64,000 bases of DNA, taken from Daphnia pulex (taxonomy: Eukaryota; Arthropoda; Branchiopoda; Diplostraca; Daphniidae). The notes below the pieces were generated by a model, which did no database searches, had not been told where the DNA came from, and saw nothing but the letters and a program-made list of their open reading frames with translations. A program made the translations under genes and the position numbers. Of this stretch, positions 10,435 through 20,994 are shown one piece after another (the first letter of the stretch is position 1; each line of letters opens with the position of its first letter). Where the stretch lies: positions 496,001 to 560,000 of the forward strand of contig NC_060017.1 in assembly GCF_021134715.1 (NCBI RefSeq), read 5' to 3'.

Positions 10435-13400
10435 ACGGAATTGTTTTTAATTCCAGCCGCCCGACACGAAGAACAAAGGCGAATCGAATAGAACAAGTGA
10501 CGAGGTGCACGGAGGAGTAACGAAATCTGCGTGCGTACTCATCGGAAGCCGCCGCTCAACTGAGCGACTCCTCCTTCCTTCTATCCTCCTCTTTCCTTCT
10601 CCACCACCACCACCTCCCCCCCGTTGGCAATGTAGAGTCAGCAGCACACGCAGACGAGAAGTCTCATCTATAAAAAGGGGGCCCTGGACCGCCCTGGACC
10701 AAGTATATACACATGTGGAGGCCTTGTTATTTCCTCCCACTTTCTCTCTTCTCTCTCTTACTTCATCCCTGTATCCATTTTCTATCCATCCAGCTCTTGC
10801 TGGTATCCAGCTCTCTTACTTCTCTCCATTCTGTCCACGTTTGTACTCTCTGCTATATACCGGCTTCCTGCCATGGCTGCGCGCGGAAACAACATAACCG
10901 CCCACTGGGATGTTCCTCTCTGTTTCCATTCTTTTTTATTTTTCTTCTTCGCTTCTTCTTTCTTCTATTACAGTGATGATGGCAGGCAGCAACAGCAGCA
11001 CACATGGTCTATTCTTATAATATCAGCTGGCGTGCGCTGAGTGTCCTAATACTCTTCTCTCGGACTTTTTTTTTCACCCAAAAAAGAATCGGCGAATAAG
11101 ATGAGGAGACAATTCCATGTGGGACCGGTCCACACTTATTCTTTTTATATTGCAATGGAATGCAGCCAATCAGGTTGCAAGCGAAGATTTCATTATAATG
11201 TGTTCCATGCGCCGGGAATAACTTACGTTGCCGAGCGATGAATAATGTAGAGCGTCTTTAGACACAACAACAACACTGTATCTACTGAATATGCGATTTT
11301 AAGTTTTACGACCGGGAAATATAGTACCAAACTTTTGTGCGAAGAGTAAATTTCATCTTCAAAGACGAGCTGAGAACTGCGTTTTGCAATTCAGATTCGC
11401 CTTTTATTATCCGTTGGCGAAATTGTCTATTCCGCTTTGTTTTCTCGATGCTAATGCTGGCAGCACCTGCTGCTGAGCTATAGGATTTCCATCATCGTGT
11501 CGCATGACTTTCATCAGTTGCTGATGGATGTCTGCGATGGCTTTTGTGTTATTCCTCCTTTTGTGACACGTCGGATGATGGAACTATACTACTGGAGAGA
11601 AAAAACCAAGGGACAAGAAAACCACCATCATTACTGCTGCCATCAGCCGAGGACAAGGCGCATACAATTGTATTTTTAGTGTCCATCGTTTGTCATCAGC
11701 GGCAGAGCTGTGCGAGATGTTCTGCAACTATTGCCGATGTGACACATCGATCAAGCATGTAAACCCGCTCCGATTGGTTGCCGCTGTCGCCTGCCATGGC
11801 CGCGACGAATTCAGCGATCGAATCGATAAATCCCCGAGAAGTAAAAAAAAAATAAAAATCCGGGAACTTTTTCTTTTATTCTTTTTGCTTTTATTCCCCG
11901 TGTGAATTTGCCATCTCCCCTTCATCCCTTTGAGTTGAATGGAGAAAAAATGGCGAAGGAGCAGCACAGCAGCTCCGTTCGATTTGCTGATGGCTGCCAT
12001 CACAGTTTCAGCTCTCTTGTATTAGATCACGTCGGCACGAGTCACGACCACGGATGACTTGTTCCCGTCACGTAGATGCACTCGCAAAGCACTGCTGTGT
12101 ACAACAGCATATAATATCATCATCCGGTAACTAACCTGCGGAGACGAGCGTACCCGAGGCCGCTGCTGGAGTGCTGGGTCTCTCAGATACGTATACGAGA
12201 TTGTCATATTATACCCGCCATAAAAGCTTTTTTTATCGTTTTATCTCACGTTTGACTTGTCTCTGTCATCGCTTCCATCCCGCAACCTATTATTATTATA
12301 CCAACAGTAATAATAGATTATTCCGACAAGAATGCAGGCGGGCGTCCTCTCCCGAATCTTTTTTTTAAATTTAGACTGTACGTCTCACGTGACTCGTCCA
12401 CTCGGCCGTTGTCCTTCAGGTCCGAATTAGAGACGTGATGGACATCACGTCGTCGCAATACAATCACATGAGCCAACACCGAACAGTTTGCACCTTTGCG
12501 ACTCTTATTTAGTTTTTATTTTTTTTTTGGGGGGGAGACGTCAAGGAGTATAGGGTTTCATGTAGGACCCAAACTAATGAGTCTCCTTTTCTACAATAAC
12601 AATGGCTGTTGCCAATCTTTATTCGCTGTGAGCCCGGGCGCGTTCATCACGGGATCCAGATACGAGAGCTGAATCAATATCAGATGGTTCGTGAGACGAA
12701 AATGCGAGGAAATCCGAGCAGGGCTGGATATAATATATTCTCTACTTTTCAATGCAATTCATTATTTCCATCTCTTCTTTGTTGCAAAACTCAAAATTGT
12801 TTTTCTTCCGAGAATAAGCCGAGTCGTTGCCATGGAGACGAGTGGCTGCTCCTGTGTGTACTCGTAGAGTCTTCTGACGTTCGTGAATGGTATCGACCCT
12901 CTTCGTCTGTGCTGTCCTCTTCTTTTCCCTTCGTCGCTCTTTACCGAATGATGGCACGAGGATACACAGCAGCGCAGTGGCGACGTTTGTGCGCCGCAGC
13001 AGATAGCGGATGTTTCGCTCTATAGTCTCAATAGTTCCCGCTGCATCACGCTGCATCGAATCCTTTTTTTCTTCTTCTTCTTTCCTTTCTATTCTTTTGT
13101 CTCTCCGTTGGTATAGTCCCGTGTCTTTGTCTAGTCTCGACTATAATAGAAGACGTGCATATAAAACTCGCAACTCGAGTCGACGACGACGACGTCAACA
13201 TATACCCACCATTCTTCAGTATACTCTGCAGGATAAGACTAGAAATTGGCGCCGTGATTACGCTCCCGCGTGCAAGCATGCAAGTCTTCCATTTTTCCTC
13301 TCTCTCGGTATCGACGTCATCTTTTTCGTCAATATCCAAATCTTTAGTCCCTTTTGTCGATTTTGCCCTTTCCAAATGTTGAAGGTGCACGCGGGAGTGA

Positions 13401-15565
13401 CGGAGAGAATTCTGCGAGATAGACACGGGCGCGTATTCCTGTTATTGACTGTGGACGCCCGCAGATGGAATATAGTTATGATAGTTATTGACTTGATGAA
13501 AAATGCCTGTTCAATCAAGCAGCCGAGCATTAAGGGGAATTTATATCAGACACACCTGCTGCTGCGCTTTTGCCAGTCCATTTGTGACTTGAGATCAAAC
13601 GCGCATTACTTGCTGCACGCGATGACATTCCGTGGGGAATTTGCGGTGGTGACGGGAGCATTTGAATAAAACCATCAACATATCATACAAAAGGTCAACC
13701 CTTTTAGCAATTTAGGGACTTTGACGTACAAATATTTGCCCTCTCAAGGAAACGAAAGGAACCGAATCCCAAAAAAGAAATGCGCTTGATATCCTCGACC
13801 TTTCCCTTGTGTCAATAGCAGGAAGTTCTTTCGGGTGGAATGTTTGAAATGATGCGTACATGTACGTGTTGAAATGATCAAATCGATTCCAATTGTGCAG
13901 CTGCCGCTAATGAGCAAAGGACTCAAGGAGACCAGTTTGCGTGTTCTTTTCATATTTATCGACTGCAATCTCTTCAGACTTATATTTGCATTTCCATCAA
14001 AATCTAATTCAATTTTGTCGTCAAAACTGCAGCCAAGACATGATTAGAACTGCCGTGCTGCAGGACAAATTGGCAGGTAGTTAACTTCTCTGCTGTCATT
14101 AAGAAACGATTAGAAAATGCCAACCCGTATCCGACGTTAGCAAACAGAATGGAGACACCGTCAACGGACTAGGTATTCGATTATAAATGATCAAAACGGC
14201 CAAAATGAAGCAAAGCTGCGACTACACAGCGGGTGAAAGGATCTGTGCACTTAGTGCAAATTGAATTAGGAACTATGGGTTTACATACACGGATGGGAGC
14301 CGTGGACATCATTGTCTTGTGCATTGTCTCAATTTCGTATGAAATTGAAGAGCTGAACGTATAGTATAACAAATTGACAATCGATTTCTATGAAATAGCA
14401 CGCCTATTCTCCTTGAAATCCCTTGGCTTTTCCCTATTCTTTTGTATAAGAACAGTGGTTAAATCACAACTGGAAGTAACTCGGTGACAAGAAAGAGTGC
14501 ATGATACTCAAAGTACGTTCACTGCACTCGACGATTTTATGGCTGGCGATCAATAAATGTGGACGGGAATTTCCTTTCACTACATTTAGATGTCGTCTTC
14601 TTTTTTTCACATAAGGATGCGAATCACTTTATATGAGATATTGGCAAGTTGTCGTTCGAATGCCGTGCATATAAGCGACAGCTTATGATGAAAACAGCAT
14701 TTTCAAAAGTCTGAAAATTATACGGCGCATTTTCAAAAAACAGTAAAAGGGACGGGAGAGTTATTACGGAGTTGGGACATTCTTTTTCTGGTGAACAAAA
14801 AAGGGAAGTCTGTAGACAACCAAACTTTATATCCTCTTTTTCGGCAACTTTTTCAAATGTCTGCCGCCTGAGGTGGTATACAAAAACAACTGCCGTCCAT
14901 AAACAAGAACTAGACGTGTATCCATTACCTACATGCATGGCTTATGACATGGAAGAAAGACACTGTCCATGCGTCACAAAAAAGGCTATTCGTGCCACCA
15001 GTGTAAAATGAAACCGAACGAGACCGAATTACGAACTAAACTGCTGTCAAGTTAGGCGCAGTCAGTATTACAATTCACGACGATTCCTTTAAGTCATTGG
15101 TGCTACTAAACTGTTCAAATTGTGCAACTGGAATTTCAGCAGCGAACACCTTGATGTGACTTGTGATTCTTCTAAGCCTGGTCAACCCGAAACGAGTTAG
15201 CATTTTATAGGTTCCTGCAACGCTTGCGCAATTAATGATCTGCCACTCAATTCATTCCCAAGGTCCCCATCAAACGTGAATTGCATTTGAAAATGTCAAG
15301 TTTAATCGTCACGCGTTAGACAGAGAACTCGACTTTCGATCAAGAAACTATTCCCGTGACAATCGACGTTGAACGACAGAACGCCAGGGAAATTTACGGC
15401 CCTAAGAGCACTGTTAATAATCTCTCACATTTTTCGAGACGTACAGTCCTCGGAAACCGGGCACCTGGAAACGTATATTATAATCTACGAAAATCGAGAC
15501 GTGTTTTCCGTCTCGCAAATCGTGAGTAATAATCGTCCATTCTCACATAAAAGATTAGAATTCTG
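10435..15565. other. Intron/regulatory stretch without a supported gene
   Basis: Low-complexity CT- and CA-rich DNA. A TATAAAAAGG motif on the + strand at about 10670 has no gene behind it that I can support. The longest open frame (13010-13669, +, 219 codons) has no domain, signal or splice partner and is not accepted. Confidence 0.45.
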
Positions 15566-15619
15566 TAGGAATTGAACTCGGGTCTCCGGCATCACAGTCG
15601 GATGCTGATCCGCTGTGCC
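15566..15619 (-). repeat. tRNA-like fragment, probably from a tRNA-derived SINE
   Basis: On the minus strand the sequence contains an A-box-like GGCACAGCGG and, about 35 bases on, a B-box-like GAGTTCAATTCC, with an anticodon-arm-like CCGACTGTGATGCCGG between them. There is no complete acceptor stem, so it is not an intact tRNA. A separate A-rich tract at about 15884-15904 on the + strand may belong to another retroposed piece. Both sit upstream of the C1q-type gene. Confidence 0.35.
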
Positions 15620-18016
15620 ATTTCTATATGTTGTAATTGACATTACCTTTTTGATATATTTTAGGCTGTTTTTTTAACTAGACAAAAGGAAGGGAAAAAG
15701 TAGGAAACAAAAATTGAGAATGTACATTTTTGGTCGAGACGTGCTATTGAAAATCGAAGGTTATAACTACCGAAACGGAGAACCTACCGATTTTAGAGAC
15801 CCAGTAACATTTTTCGTTAATATCGTGTACCCAAATACGAGACCATTTCTTAACAGTGAGGCCCAGTACGTGCGTAGGGTTTTAAAAAAAAAAAAAATAA
15901 AATAAACTTTTTCTTTGTGCATGGCTTGTAATTCTGGAGTGGTTTACTTCATTCCCGTACCGTTTGTTCATTTGCACTCAATTTCTATTTTACGAATTTT
16001 ATTAGAACTACTTTGTCGGACGAGAACTCCCCGTCGGATAGTTCAATTAGAAACTTTTTTCTCGTGTAAAAGCATCGACGATGTGAACGCGAGGAGCGTA
16101 TTGGGGATTACTGACTTGGAAACATCAGGTTATCTCCTCGCTGCAATGAGAAGTTAGTACCAACGTATAATAACTTTTATCCCCATTTCGCTCACATGAG
16201 CAAACAAAGAGACGCGTCGATTGATGACGATGCACTAAAAACTGAAACCACCATCGGTCTTATTTTTTTCCAAATACTATTTGCGCATCTGCTCAAACAT
16301 GTAAAGGGTGTTGAACTCTAAAAAGAGAATGAATAAACCCAAGAAACCACAAGATATTCCCACACGAGATACCTTTTGAAATAGATAACCTCAACACCTG
16401 TAATAGCGTCATATTTTCGGTAACCTAAATATGAATTTCACTATAAATTTATGGATGCTCTGTAGAAACCGGCCAGTTGGAAAACGGGATCCACTTCAAA
16501 GCGAGTCAAAGGTAAAATGATTTGCCTCTCGGCCATATTTATCCATATTTGCTGTATTTCACTTTTGCCATGGTCGACTTGTTCGACTGGTACTACCATT
16601 TCTTTGGAGGATCGATTGGAACATTTGACTGTCAACTATGTAAAAGCAAAGTTTCATCTATGTAGTAAAGTAGCTAAACTTATTCTAATATTTTATTCTT
16701 AAAATTGGAAAGATTCAGTTCAAGGAGAAACTTCAGCGTATGGAGGGAAAAGTTACTCAACTGGAAATCCAAGTTGAAAAGCATGTAAGTCTCATTTCCT
16801 TTCATTCCACTTAATCATAATTCAGAAGCAAGTTTAGTATAATTAATTAGAATTCTGCGAAAGAATGAAATGAAGGTGGATTTGGAAGCCAAATATGCTC
16901 GAATGGAGGCCTTGTTGTTGAAAAGAGATGCGGAGCACGTACGTTTCTTTGCCTTTTTAAAAATTGATGAATGCGTTGCGCAACTGTTTGATTATTTTTT
17001 CCTGAATAGAAAATGTTATCAGAAAAAGTTGGTCGCCTAGAACTCGAAATATGGAAATCGGCTTCCAGATTGGAAACGACTAATGTTGACGCTGACGATC
17101 GATCAACTTTAAAGAATGCCATTCTGAGAACGTGCCTGGAAATCCACGAAACGGATCCTTCACTGAATTCCGGAATGAACTGGATTGATCCGGACGGAAT
17201 AGGCGTTGGTGATGGTGCCATCTATGTTTATTGCGACATGACTTCAGGTAAGGCATAAAAAAATTGTTTTTCAATCCAGTTTGATTGTTAAAAGCTTATT
17301 TATTTCAAACATGGGATTTTTGCCAGGTTCCACATCCATTCCACACGATAGTGAATCGCCGATGGATGTGGGACATTGTGCCGATCCTGGATGCTATTCC
17401 AGACCAATCAATTACAACGCAACCGCAAGACAAATAACAGCGTTGGCCGAATTGTCTAATGAATGCCACCAGTCCATCAGAGTATAAAATGGCTACATTT
17501 CACAGGCATTTTTAAAAATTAATTCTTTTAACTTGATCCCAGTACGATTGCAACTTTGCTCCGTTTGAGCACAGCGGCATCGCCTATGGCTGGTGGAATG
17601 ACAAGGATGGGAATGCAAAATATTTCTGGTCGGGTGACAACACAAACATTCACACTTGCCAATGCGGCATCGATCAAAATTGCGTCGAATCTACTGACAA
17701 ATGCAACTGTGATTCTGCTGCGCCAATACAATTATTTGACAGTGGTAAGTTCAAAATAAGTTTACAATCGCAATCAATAAAAGTCTTTTAAATTTTTTTC
17801 AATGTGCAGGAATTATCACTGATAAAAGTGTTGTTCCCATAACGCGGCTGAATTTCGGCCGCACTCAACTGAACACTTCATCCGGTGTTCACACGCTTGG
17901 CAAATTGGAATGTTCGGGACGTGTAGCCGTCACTGGAATGCCAAAATCGTGCGAGGACTTGTGGCTCATCGGTCACACCTTGAGTGGATTGTATTCGATT
18001 ATGGGCGCAAAAATGG

Positions 18017-18024
18017 TCGAAAGC
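18017..18024 (+). repeat. Target-site duplication, left copy
   Basis: TCGAAAGC directly before the left end of the inserted element; the identical 8-mer follows its right end. Eight bases is the usual hAT duplication length. Confidence 0.85.
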
Positions 18025-18951
18025 CGGGGGTTGGCAACTCCCCAGAATCCTCGTACACCCTAGCCAGAATCTTGTCAGAATCTTAAGAATCCCTCCAGAA
18101 TCCCCGGAATCTCATAGAATCTTCAGAATCTCGTAGAATCTTCAGAATCTCACAGAATCCCGTAGAATCCCATAGAATCTCGTAGAATCTCCAGAATCTC
18201 ACTAAATTTACCCCCTTTTTTAACTTTAAACTACCCCAAAACCGTCTAAATTCCAGATATTTTGTAGATTTGGTCTTTGAAAAGCTCCAATTGTAAAAAA
18301 ATGCACTAGAAATACTGCAAAATGTAAAAATATTGGTTGCGCCAAATCTTCTTTAATTTTCCCTCCTTTTTCCCACCGCTGGGTGGCGCACACATTTTTT
18401 CATCTGCTCATGAATGGAGGATGGGGTGGGAAAAATTTATGGTTAAAAAAACTTAATTGATAATATACCAATAATTCCCAGCAATTAAAGTTAATTTTCC
18501 CCGTATATTTTATTTTAAAATTAATAATCTGGACTTTTAATTCAAACCTATCTAATTTCTAACTATCAGATTACTTCATCCTACTTGAAACTACAAAACC
18601 TATTGTAGCACCTTTTGGTCCTTTTCCTATCAGTAAATTATCTTAAAGATAATACGATCTACATGTCGCGCATCTACATGTCGCGATCTACATGTCGCGA
18701 CGCTATATAAGCTGTATAGCATGCCAAAACGCCAAAACGGAGCTACGCCCACTACGTAACATAGTGCATACTTCTGTAGAGAAACTGGGCCAAGGACTAG
18801 TGGCGCCCCTAGCGGAATTTTGGGGAAAACTTGATTCAGAATCTCGCAGGAATCTCGTAGAATCTCAGAATCCCTCAGAATCTCTAGAATCTCTCGGAAT
18901 CTCTGAGATTCTGAATCCTCGTACACCCAAATTTTGAGTTGCCAACCCCCG
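18025..18951 (+). mobile_element. Non-autonomous hAT-like element inserted in a coding exon
   Basis: 927 bp bounded by perfect 15-bp terminal inverted repeats (CGGGGGTTGGCAACT and its reverse complement) and an 8-bp target duplication. The TIR resembles the C(A/G)GGGGTTGGCAA start common in hAT elements. There is no transposase frame. The interior has two tracts of imperfect AGAATCTC/AGAATCYYGTAG repeats (about 18068-18200 and 18836-18917), a triple ATCTACATGTCGCG repeat at about 18657-18700, and AATCCTCGTACACCC near both ends. A 9-bp reading of the duplication is possible if the terminal C:G pair is assigned differently. Confidence 0.85.
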
Positions 18952-18959
18952 TCGAAAGC
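18952..18959 (+). repeat. Target-site duplication, right copy
   Basis: TCGAAAGC identical to 18017-18024. Coding sequence resumes here in the original frame (GTT TAT TGC GAC). Confidence 0.85.
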
Positions 18960-19619
18960 GTTTATTGCGACTTTACAAAATTGCCTAACGACGCAGGTAA
19001 ATCGTGAATCTGTTTTTTAGATGACTAAACCTTATTTCATTTCTAATACTGTCTAGGTTTCCAGACTTGGATTGGGTTTGAAGATGTTAAATCGTCGTCT
19101 GTATACTTCTATGTTCAAAGAAACGCAGATTACAATCAAATTGGGACTTCAATTCCATACGACGTCGAAAAACTTAACGCCGGTGGAGCCATGAATTTAC
19201 AAACAGGAATTTTCACGGCACCTAAACCAGGGAAATACTTCTTCTCCGTCTCGGGAAAGGCTTATATTCCAGCATCTTCGACTTGGATTTACCTCCGAAT
19301 CAATTTGTATAAAAACAGTGAATATGTCGGTTTTTGTTTTTCGGATGAAAGCGGTAACACCGGATCTCAATATGAAACATTTTCACTTGAATCAACGCTT
19401 GATTTAAGAAAGGGAGACACAATTTCGTTAATGATTACGGATCAGGGACCAGGTGTATTTCTACGTGGCGGTGGCAGTTTTCACTTTAACGGATGGCTCC
19501 TGGAAGAAGACATTTTCCCACTTTCTTAATTTTATGACGCTGTAACTTGTTTTGGAAATCTAATCTTTGAATTGGCATCTTAGCAGTTTCTGTTCAATTT
19601 GATTGATTTGATATCTTAC

Positions 19620-20994
19620 CGAGGTCGTCAATGAGAGGAGCTAATCGCAAAGTAATGCCGACCATGAAGAGACAAGTGAAGAGGAGGAAGACGGAGGTGA
19701 GGATGACAATGCCGCGGGCACGGCGGCGAGGGTTATTGCTCTCATCGGAAGACGGGTAAGAAGATTTGTCGGCCACTCCGACTGCCACGACGGCCACAGC
19801 CGTGATGGCCGACACGGCCGCCATTTTGACGGATGTCGGAGGTTTTGGTCCTCCAGGTGATGCGCTTGATTGACTCGCTGTTTTCTTCTTCTTCTTCTTA
19901 TTGGCTGCGGCTGACCCAGTGAAAACCGGATCGTCGACGACCTTCTTCTTCTTGGCCGTCATCGGTTTGGGTCCGGCTACATTGGCCAGCTGTGGCGACA
20001 GCTGGACGAGATTTTGCGGAGATGTTGCCGCGTTGTTCTTGCGGGCCGTCAACGATCGCGTGCCGGTTCCTCCTAGAGGTGGCAGCACAACCCGGTACTC
20101 TTCATCATTCTGCTGCCCGTTTGTTGCTGCTGCTTCGCCTCCTTTGGTGTATCGCACTTGCTGATGATCCTGTTGCTGCTGCTGCTGGCGGACGGGAGTC
20201 GACCCGTCCAAAAAAGCGTCGTCGTCGTCATTGTCGTATTCGTCGTCTTCTTCGTTGTTGACGTGCAGCTGGCCCTGGTGGCTACCGACCGGCGACGGTT
20301 TGGCCGACTGTTGATTCATCGAATTGACCGAGGAGGACAGGTCGAGGAAGGATGGCGTGATTGAGGTGGTGGTTATGTCGTCACTCCTGCCCACCGAGTC
20401 GTTGCGAGCCCGGACGCCGCCCGATCCTCCGAGCCGATGAGTTCCACCTAATGCCGGGACGGCGACGTCGACGTGATGATTGACGTCACAGGAGCGCCAA
20501 CTGCGCTGCTCTCGGGTTTCAGCTAATTGGCGTCGTCGATTGTGAGCGCTTTGCTGCCCGCCGACAGCAGCCATCGACGACGACGACGTCGCCGTCGTGC
20601 CCGTCACCGACTCGGAATTGGTCGTCGTCGATTGGCGGAGTAAACGCGGCCGTGTTGCTCCCGCCGCCGCTCCTGCTGCTGCAGGTCGATGTTGGCCCTT
20701 TTGGTATTGGTAGTCGTATTGATTGTCTGAAAATCGTTTGACAATGGCGGATGATGCGCCCCCTCCTCCTCCTCCTGACGTCGCCGATTTGCGTTTGGTG
20801 GCCGTCGTGCCGCCAAACTGATTTAGCGTCTCGTCCGACTGATAATAGTAATGGTTCAATTTGTGATAAGAAAGTTGCCGGATGAGCTCCGCTCCCGAAG
20901 CTCTCGTGGCGATGGAGTGGGCCGAGGCCCCGCTGGCCCGGTAGCTCAGCACTTCCGACATCTCCTCTTTATTATTCCGCTCTGATTCACACAT
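19620..20994 (-). CDS. Module C: alternative first coding exon, single-pass membrane protein
   Basis: ATG at 20994-20992 (AGAATG; another in-frame ATG lies at 20961) opens 458 codons plus one base. The cytoplasmic part is low-complexity: Gly/Ser runs, an acidic patch (EEDDEYDNDDDD), a poly-Gln stretch (QQQQQQ), two Lys runs and several Ser-Pro sites. Near residue 420 come NNPRRRARG and a helix (IVILTSVFLLFTCLFMVGIT) followed by LRLAPLIDDLG. The donor is G|GTAAGATATC at 19620/19619, phase 1. Helix and junction resemble module B closely (TLRLA..IDDLG in both), so B and C probably arose by duplication. Its 3' edge is only 90 bp from the end of the nested + strand C1q gene. Confidence 0.8.

Larger units (their letters stand above)
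16517..19529 (+). pseudogene. Secreted coiled-coil / CNTNAP-like / C1q-domain protein, split by a transposon
   Basis: Start ATG 16517 opens a signal peptide (MICLSAIFIHICCISLLPW). Exons: 16517-16639, 16719-16784, (16851-16938), 17010-17247, 17327-17481, 17543-17744, 17810-18996 and 19057-19529. The first exons encode heptad-rich coiled coil (FKEKLQRMEGKVTQLEIQVE). Residues from AILRTCLEIHE through YVYCDMTSG and HTCQCGI..CNCD resemble the fibrinogen-like region of Neurexin-IV/CNTNAP proteins, including the cysteine pattern and a V-P-I-T-R-L-N-F-G strand. The last exon is a C1q jelly roll (GIFTAPKPGKYFFSVSG ... FNGWLLEEDIFPLS). Such proteins are secreted, and the coiled coil and C1q domain suggest trimers; binding to glycans or microbes is inference. 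A 927-bp element interrupts the 17810-18996 exon and brings a stop at 18061-18063, removing the C1q domain. Without the element, and leaving out 16851-16938, all phases fit and give 502 residues. The gene is nested in an intron of the minus-strand locus, tail-to-tail with module C. Confidence 0.8.

Noticed and set aside
13010..13669. 219-codon + strand open frame
   Set aside because: Composition is erratic (Ser and Arg runs, then mixed), with no signal, domain, splice partner or poly(A) signal. It overlaps competing frames on the other strand.
15566..15619. A functional tRNA gene
   Set aside because: Box-A and box-B-like elements are present, but no acceptor stem pairs and the B box deviates, so only a tRNA-derived fragment is claimed.
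18068..18200. AGAATCTC repeats as a possible CRISPR-like array
   Set aside because: Repeats are 8-12 bp, imperfect and without spacers, and lie inside a transposable element in eukaryotic DNA.
19901..20364. Long + strand frames opposite module C
   Set aside because: Antisense shadows; their hydrophobic runs (Leu, Val) are the reverse reading of Gln and Asp codon repeats.
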